From GCA-2697345 sp049602715 (GTDB lineage: Bacteria; Pseudomonadota; Alphaproteobacteria; Rhodobacterales; Rhodobacteraceae): a DNA stretch of 10,647 nucleotides. Numbering within the stretch: position 1 is the stretch's first letter; the number at the start of each line of letters is the position of its first letter. The notes below the pieces were generated by a model that saw only the letters and a program-made list of their open reading frames with translations, was not told the DNA's origin and did no database searches. The stretch is taken from NCBI GenBank assembly GCA_049602715.1, contig JBMYRX010000062.1, positions 1-10,647 on the forward strand, read 5' to 3'. The translations under genes and the position numbers were made by a program. Shown here piece after piece: positions 7,769 to 10,647 of the stretch.

Positions 7769-7792
7769 TAATTAGGAAAATATTCTTAATTA
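7769..7792. promoter_or_regulatory. Near-perfect inverted repeat upstream of the Lrp/AsnC gene (candidate operator)
   Basis: Two 10-bp arms, TAATTAGGAA and TTCTTAATTA, flank a 4-nt AATA centre and match at 9 of 10 positions. The core TAGGAAAATATTCTT agrees with the published E. coli Lrp consensus (YAGHAWATTWTDCTR) at 12 of 15 positions by my count. It ends 15 nt before the lrp start codon, so binding would block ribosome access or elongation and fits autoregulation. The AT-rich context raises the chance background. Confidence 0.45.
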
Positions 7793-7807
7793 GAGGTAAA
7801 TAGAAGA

Positions 7808-8272
7808 ATGGATTTATTAGACATAAAAATTTTAACGCTTATTCAGGGCAATGCGTCTATGCCGTTAACCGAATTATCGCGTCGTATCGGTATTTCAAAG
7901 ACGCCATGCTGGAATCGTATTAGAAGATTGGAGGAAGATGGTATTATAACTAAACGACCAACCATACTAGATAGGAACAAATTGGATTTACCAATTGTAG
8001 TTTTTCTATCAATTTCTGTAAGCCGGCACTCCGCTGATTGGGCGGAACATTTTACCACTTTGGTTTTAAAGTATGATGAAATTATAGAAGCTCATCGTTT
8101 GACTGGATCTAGTGCTGACTACATGTTGAAAATTGTCGCTAAGAGTATTGAGGATTATGATAAGTTTCAGCAAATTTTAATTAACAAAATTGAATTTACA
8201 GGTATGTCTTCAAGTGTATCTCTACACGAAATTAAGTATAATGTATCCATGCCTTTGGGTCAGCTCAAATAA
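7808..8272 (+). CDS. Lrp/AsnC family transcriptional regulator
   Basis: This 154-residue protein has the standard two-part Lrp layout. The N-terminal winged helix-turn-helix (about 2-60) includes the motif LTELSRRIGISKTPCWNRIRRLEEDGII (20-47), and its start, LDIKIL, is the usual Lrp/AsnC opening. The C-terminal effector and oligomerisation domain (about 62-142) contains EAHRLTGSSADYMLKIV (94-110), where members bind an amino acid. Such proteins act as dimers or octamers and often regulate themselves and a neighbouring amino acid gene. It is divergent from metY, with dyads in the shared region, so metY is a natural target, and methionine or a related amino acid is a possible effector (inference). 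A GAGG about 11 nt upstream of the ATG could serve as ribosome binding site. The 3' end overlaps the convergent rlmB gene by 13 nt. Confidence 0.93.
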   Translation: MDLLDIKILTLIQGNASMPLTELSRRIGISKTPCWNRIRRLEEDGIITKRPTILDRNKLDLPIVVFLSISVSRHSADWAEHFTTLVLKYDEIIEAHRLTGSSADYMLKIVAKSIEDYDKFQQILINKIEFTGMSSSVSLHEIKYNVSMPLGQLK

Positions 8273-9045
8273 TTATTCGTAGAATAAAGCGCTATAGCCG
8301 CCGCATTAGAGACGTTTAGGGATCCAAAACCACCAAACGATTGGATTTTAACTAACAAGTCACAATATTTTTTTGTCTTCTCTCTTAGGCCTGGTCCCTC
8401 AGCGCCTAATACAATTACTAACGGCCCTTTTTTTATGGTTGATAAACCTGATAAATCTGTTTCCGCGTCAGCATCTAAGCCAATGATAAAATATCCAAGA
8501 CTTTTTAACTGTTCTAATGTTGCAGATAGATTTCCTACTCTGATATATGGTTGTCGTTCTAAAGCGCCTGATGCACTCTTTGCTAACGATCCTGTTTCTG
8601 GAGCTGAATGACGGGTTGGTGTTATCACAGCTTGAGCTCCGAAAACTTCTGCAGAGCGTAAAATCGCTCCTACATTATTGGGGTCCGTAACTCTATCCAG
8701 AGCGATAAGGCGCGCTAGTTTATTGCCAGGTTTACAAATTTCTAATGTTTCACCCCAGTTTAGCGGTTTAGCCTCAAGGGCTACTCCTTGATGAACTGAT
8801 TGAGGGTCGATAGGAGCTGAAAACGCTCGTGCATCACATAATTTTATTTCTATATTAGAGTTTTTGAAGTCGAGGTTAAGCTTATCAGCCGCATTTTGGG
8901 TAGCTATGAGTCGCAATTTTTCTCTCTGAGGATTATTAAGCGCATCTCGGACTGCGTGTAACCCAAATAACCAAATTGTCTTGCTATTATTTTTTTTCTT
9001 TTCACGCTCTTTTGATACCACCCATTTAGGCTTTTTGGCAGACAT
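8260..9045 (-). CDS. rlmB: 23S rRNA (guanosine-2'-O-)-methyltransferase RlmB (TrmH/SpoU family)
   Basis: This is a SPOUT-fold enzyme that 2'-O-methylates a guanosine of 23S rRNA (G2251 in E. coli numbering) using S-adenosylmethionine. With the start chosen here it has 261 residues. A lysine-rich N-terminus precedes the substrate-binding domain (about 23-95, opening with WLFGLHAVRDAL). The methyltransferase domain shows all three SpoU motifs: LDRVTDPNNVGAILRSAE (116-133) with the catalytic Arg, VLGAEGPGLR (212-221), and GSLNVSNAAAIALY (241-254), which forms the knot. I prefer the ATG at 9045 because an AGGAAGGAA purine run sits just upstream. An in-frame ATG at 9078 would add 11 residues but has no such signal. 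The gene is divergent from tRNA-Tyr and overlaps the lrp gene by 13 nt at the 3' end. A generic TrmH-family methyltransferase with another target site cannot be excluded. Confidence 0.92.
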   Translation of the reverse strand: MSAKKPKWVVSKEREKKKNNSKTIWLFGLHAVRDALNNPQREKLRLIATQNAADKLNLDFKNSNIEIKLCDARAFSAPIDPQSVHQGVALEAKPLNWGETLEICKPGNKLARLIALDRVTDPNNVGAILRSAEVFGAQAVITPTRHSAPETGSLAKSASGALERQPYIRVGNLSATLEQLKSLGYFIIGLDADAETDLSGLSTIKKGPLVIVLGAEGPGLREKTKKYCDLLVKIQSFGGFGSLNVSNAAAIALYSTNNYLS

Positions 9046-9117
9046 TATAAGTTCCTTCCTATTCCTTACCTTGAACATTTAAAGGAGCTTATTACAAGTG
9101 TAAGATTACTTTTTCTG

Positions 9118-9146
9118 TTGACGCACGAACAGGCTCCTTATATCTG
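9118..9146 (+). promoter_or_regulatory. Promoter of tRNA-Tyr
   Basis: TTGACG at 9118-9123 is a good sigma70-type -35 box. A -10 candidate follows as TATCTG (9141-9146, 17-nt spacer) or TATATC (9139-9144, 15-nt spacer). The start point would fall about 20 nt before the mature tRNA. The GC-richer patch here, in an otherwise AT-rich spacer, is usual for stable RNA promoters. Confidence 0.6.
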
Positions 9147-9152
9147 ACGTCT

Positions 9153-9170
9153 TGTTAAGGCTTCTTAACA
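9153..9170 (+). other. Hairpin in the 5' leader of tRNA-Tyr
   Basis: TGTTAAG and CTTAACA form a perfect 7-bp stem around a GCTT loop, ending 2 nt before the first base of the mature tRNA. It lies downstream of the promoter, so it would be part of the precursor removed by RNase P. It could influence processing or protect the 5' end. There is no T-run after it, so it is not a terminator. Confidence 0.45.
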
Positions 9171-9172
9171 GT

Positions 9173-9256
9173 GGGCGACAGGCCGCAAGGTGTGGCAGGG
9201 GACTGTAACTCCCTCGCGGAGACGCACGCTTGGTTCGATTCCAAGGTCGCCCACCA
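9173..9256 (+). tRNA. tRNA-Tyr (anticodon GTA)
   Basis: A complete class II tRNA of 84 nt with an encoded CCA end. The acceptor stem is GGGCGAC/GTCGCCC (9173-9179 with 9246-9252), followed by discriminator A and CCA (9254-9256). The D-stem is GCC/GGC. The anticodon stem is GGGGA/TCCCT around CTGTAAC, placing the anticodon GTA at 9205-9207. The long variable arm contains a GCG/CGC stem, as expected for tyrosine tRNA. The T-stem is CTTGG/CCAAG around the loop TTCGATT (9234-9240). All stems pair, with one G-T wobble. It is divergent from rlmB. Confidence 0.97.
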
Positions 9257-9257
9257 C

Positions 9258-9277
9258 TACCTTTCTTGCAAAAGGTA
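9258..9277 (+). terminator. Hairpin directly after tRNA-Tyr (possible terminator or processing stem)
   Basis: TACCTTT and AAAGGTA form a perfect 7-bp stem with a 6-nt loop (CTTGCA), starting 2 nt after the CCA end. No T-run follows, so it is not a standard rho-independent terminator. It could mark the end of the precursor for RNase trimming or act as a weak stop. Confidence 0.4.
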
Positions 9278-9304
9278 ATTACCAGAAATTACATATTCGG
9301 ATTT

Positions 9305-9322
9305 CAACCTTAGAATAGGTTG
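9305..9322. repeat. CAACCT/AGGTTG dyad upstream of bmt
   Basis: Two perfect 6-bp arms flank TAGAAT in the 241-base spacer between tRNA-Tyr and bmt (9257-9497). It lies 176 nt upstream of the bmt start and upstream of the likely promoter, so it is a possible regulator site. No known riboswitch architecture was recognised anywhere in this spacer, and no small gene is visible there. Confidence 0.35.
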
Positions 9323-9409
9323 TGAGCTGATTTTATTATACAGATAGCCAATAGATATTTTTTTATTCTGACTTAATCGTATGAAAATGGTTATAAAAAG
9401 TTTTCAGTC

Positions 9410-9438
9410 TTGTATTATATAGATAGCATTATTACTAT
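9410..9438 (+). promoter_or_regulatory. Candidate promoter of bmt
   Basis: TTGTAT (9410-9415) and TACTAT (9433-9438) are separated by 17 nt, giving a plausible sigma70-type promoter and a leader of roughly 50 nt. An alternative pair lies just upstream: CTGACT (9368-9373) and TTATAA (9391-9396), also with a 17-nt spacer. The region is very AT-rich, so neither is certain. Confidence 0.35.
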
Positions 9439-9497
9439 GAATGGATTAATTAATTTTTATTAACAACAGCGATCTAATATTCTCAAGAGTAGTATAA

Positions 9498-10529
9498 ATG
9501 CCAAGTATAAAAATACCGATTAATCCTTTTGAAAAACTACTAAAAGAAAAACCGTGGATATTAGCTGATGGTGCTACGGGGACCCAATTATTTAAAAAGG
9601 GATTGACAGCCGGGGAATCTCCAGAAATTTGGAATGAAACTAATCCCCTTCTTATCGAGGAACATTATAAAAGTTCAATAGATGCTGGAAGTGATCTAGT
9701 TCTTACCAACTCTTTTGGTTCCAATTATTCAAGACTAAAATTACACGGTTTCGAAGCGGAAGCTTTTAAACTATCAAAGCTTTCAGCAGAAATTGCTCGA
9801 AATCTATCAGATCAATCTCCTAAACATGTTATAGTAGCAGGCTCAATGGGGCCTACGGGGGAGATACTTCAACCTGTTGGTGGCTTTGCTAAATCTCTGG
9901 CTATAGAAATCTTTCATGAGCAAGCTGAGGGACTAAAGTCGGGCGGAAGTGATATCTTATGGATTGAAACAATGTCTTCTTTGGATGAATTTGATGCAGC
10001 AGTTCAGGCTGCAGATCTTGCCCAAATGCCCTTTTGTGGTACGATGAGTTTTGATACTTCGGGAAGAACCATGATGGGAGTTACTTCAGTAGAATTCTCT
10101 GATTTTGTAAAAAATTGTAGTAAAAATTTGATTGCTTATGGTGCAAACTGTGGAGTTGGTGCATCTGACTTATTAAGGACGATCCTAGGACTCAAAGCCA
10201 ACGCTCTTCCAATTATAGCAAAGGGGAACGCGGGGATCCCAAAGTATTCTGATGGCAAAATATTTTATAATGGAACACCAGAAATAATGGCGGATTATGC
10301 GTGTCTAGCGAGAGATTGTGGTGCGACTATAATCGGTGGATGTTGTGGTACCACTCCATTGCACCTTCGGCATATGAATCATGCTTTACACACTCGGTTA
10401 CCTGGACCATTGCCTACCCATCAGCTAATTCAAAAAACCTTAGGTGACTTTACTTCTACTTTTGATGGCACAGGCGAGACGTTAAAACCTAGCAGAACTT
10501 CAAAACGCCGTTCAAAGGCTATTGATTAA
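9498..10529 (+). CDS. bmt: Betaine--homocysteine S-methyltransferase
   Basis: This 343-residue protein belongs to the zinc-dependent homocysteine S-methyltransferase (Pfam S-methyl_trans) barrel family. Landmarks are ILADGATGTQL near the N-terminus (21-31), DLVLTNSFGSN (66-76), VAGSMGPTGEIL (113-124) and IETMSSLDE (156-164). The zinc-thiolate site has GANCG (C218) and GGCCGT (C282, C283). It moves a methyl group from glycine betaine to homocysteine, giving methionine and dimethylglycine, and so also serves betaine demethylation in marine roseobacters. Assignment to betaine rather than S-methylmethionine as donor rests on overall resemblance to roseobacter Bmt and is less certain. A basic C-terminal tail (SRTSKRRSK, 332-340) ends the protein, as in relatives. 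No folate- or B12-binding domain is present, so it is not MetH. It stands alone between two tRNA genes; the ribosome binding site is weak. Confidence 0.87.
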   Translation: MPSIKIPINPFEKLLKEKPWILADGATGTQLFKKGLTAGESPEIWNETNPLLIEEHYKSSIDAGSDLVLTNSFGSNYSRLKLHGFEAEAFKLSKLSAEIARNLSDQSPKHVIVAGSMGPTGEILQPVGGFAKSLAIEIFHEQAEGLKSGGSDILWIETMSSLDEFDAAVQAADLAQMPFCGTMSFDTSGRTMMGVTSVEFSDFVKNCSKNLIAYGANCGVGASDLLRTILGLKANALPIIAKGNAGIPKYSDGKIFYNGTPEIMADYACLARDCGATIIGGCCGTTPLHLRHMNHALHTRLPGPLPTHQLIQKTLGDFTSTFDGTGETLKPSRTSKRRSKAID

Positions 10530-10541
10530 TTAATTAATCAA
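10522..10541. repeat. 20-bp perfect palindrome spanning the bmt stop codon
   Basis: The arms TTGATTAATT and AATTAATCAA meet at 10531/10532 with no loop, and the bmt TAA stop lies inside. It could act as a weak bidirectional terminator between bmt and the convergent tRNA-Gly gene, but with one G-C pair per hairpin and no T-run on the plus strand the case is thin. Confidence 0.4.
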
Positions 10542-10572
10542 AAACCTTAAATGTATTGAAAATTTATTCTCT

Positions 10573-10647
10573 TGGAGCGGGCGATGAGATTCGAACTCAC
10601 GACCCTAACCTTGGCAAGGTTATGCTCTACCCCTGAGCTACGCCCGC
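10573..10647 (-). tRNA. tRNA-Gly (anticodon GCC)
   Basis: A complete 75-nt tRNA on the minus strand, with its 5' base at the last base of the window and the CCA end encoded. The acceptor stem is GCGGGCG/CGCCCGC with discriminator T. The D-stem is GCTC/GAGC. The anticodon stem is TAACC/GGTTA around TTGCCAA, placing anticodon GCC at 10613-10615. The T-arm is GTGAG/CTCAT around TTCGAAT. All stems pair, with one G-T wobble in the T-stem. It faces the bmt gene; its promoter is outside the window. Confidence 0.97.

Noticed and set aside
7664..7807. A SAM-II riboswitch in the metY leader
   Set aside because: SAM-II elements are common before metY-type genes in Alphaproteobacteria, but no matching stem-loop and pseudoknot arrangement is visible on the minus strand here. 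The dyads fit protein sites better.
9046..9078. rlmB start at the upstream ATG (9078)
   Set aside because: The strong purine-rich ribosome binding site falls inside this extension and serves the ATG at 9045. The added residues do not resemble the family N-terminus.
9358..9497. A SAM-II, SAM/SAH or SAH riboswitch in front of bmt
   Set aside because: The stretch is very AT-rich and I could not find the GC-rich pseudoknot stems that these elements need. A covariance-model search would settle it.
9173..10647. An integrated element between tRNA-Tyr and tRNA-Gly
   Set aside because: There is no repeat of either tRNA 3' end, no integrase, and the only gene between them is an ordinary metabolic gene with base use like its neighbours.

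Overview
The window is AT-rich, gene-dense bacterial DNA. It most likely comes from a low-GC marine member of the Rhodobacteraceae (Roseobacter group, Alphaproteobacteria). Three things support this: the 619-residue envelope protein, whose C-terminal domain matches from memory a conserved hypothetical typical of Rhodobacterales; the betaine-homocysteine methyltransferase with its basic tail; and the form of the Lrp/AsnC regulator. The genus is not resolved. I see no insertion sequence, CRISPR array, phage gene or integrase.

Left part (1-3881). A plus-strand run holds the 3' half of a TctA-type transporter permease, an AtuA-family (DUF1446) protein and a DUF4387 protein. The three are packed with a 4-nt gap and then an 8-nt overlap, so they look like one transport-plus-catabolism operon of unknown substrate. 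Guanine deaminase (guaD) runs toward them and its stop codon directly abuts the DUF4387 stop. About 200 AT-rich bases without a gene follow.

Middle part (3882-8272). The minus strand carries, in transcription order, metY (O-acetylhomoserine sulfhydrylase), a CoA-binding-domain protein coupled to it by a TGATG overlap, a rho-independent terminator, and a 619-residue single-pass protein with a GspL/PilM-like start and a GspC/PilP-like end. An Lrp/AsnC regulator gene diverges from metY. The region between them contains a near-perfect inverted repeat and repeated AGGAT/ATCCT boxes that look like operators.

Right part (8260-10647). rlmB (23S rRNA 2'-O-methyltransferase) converges on the lrp gene with a 13-nt overlap. 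Divergent to it is tRNA-Tyr(GTA) with a visible promoter. Next comes bmt (betaine-homocysteine methyltransferase), preceded by an AT-rich upstream region, and then tRNA-Gly(GCC) on the minus strand, complete and ending exactly at the window edge.

Taken together, metY (homocysteine synthesis from O-acetylhomoserine and sulfide) and bmt (methylation of homocysteine with betaine) give consecutive steps to methionine, with an Lrp-type regulator next to metY. The rest is nucleobase salvage or degradation, tRNA/rRNA housekeeping, and two poorly characterised items: the AtuA/DUF4387 pair and the GspL-like envelope protein.
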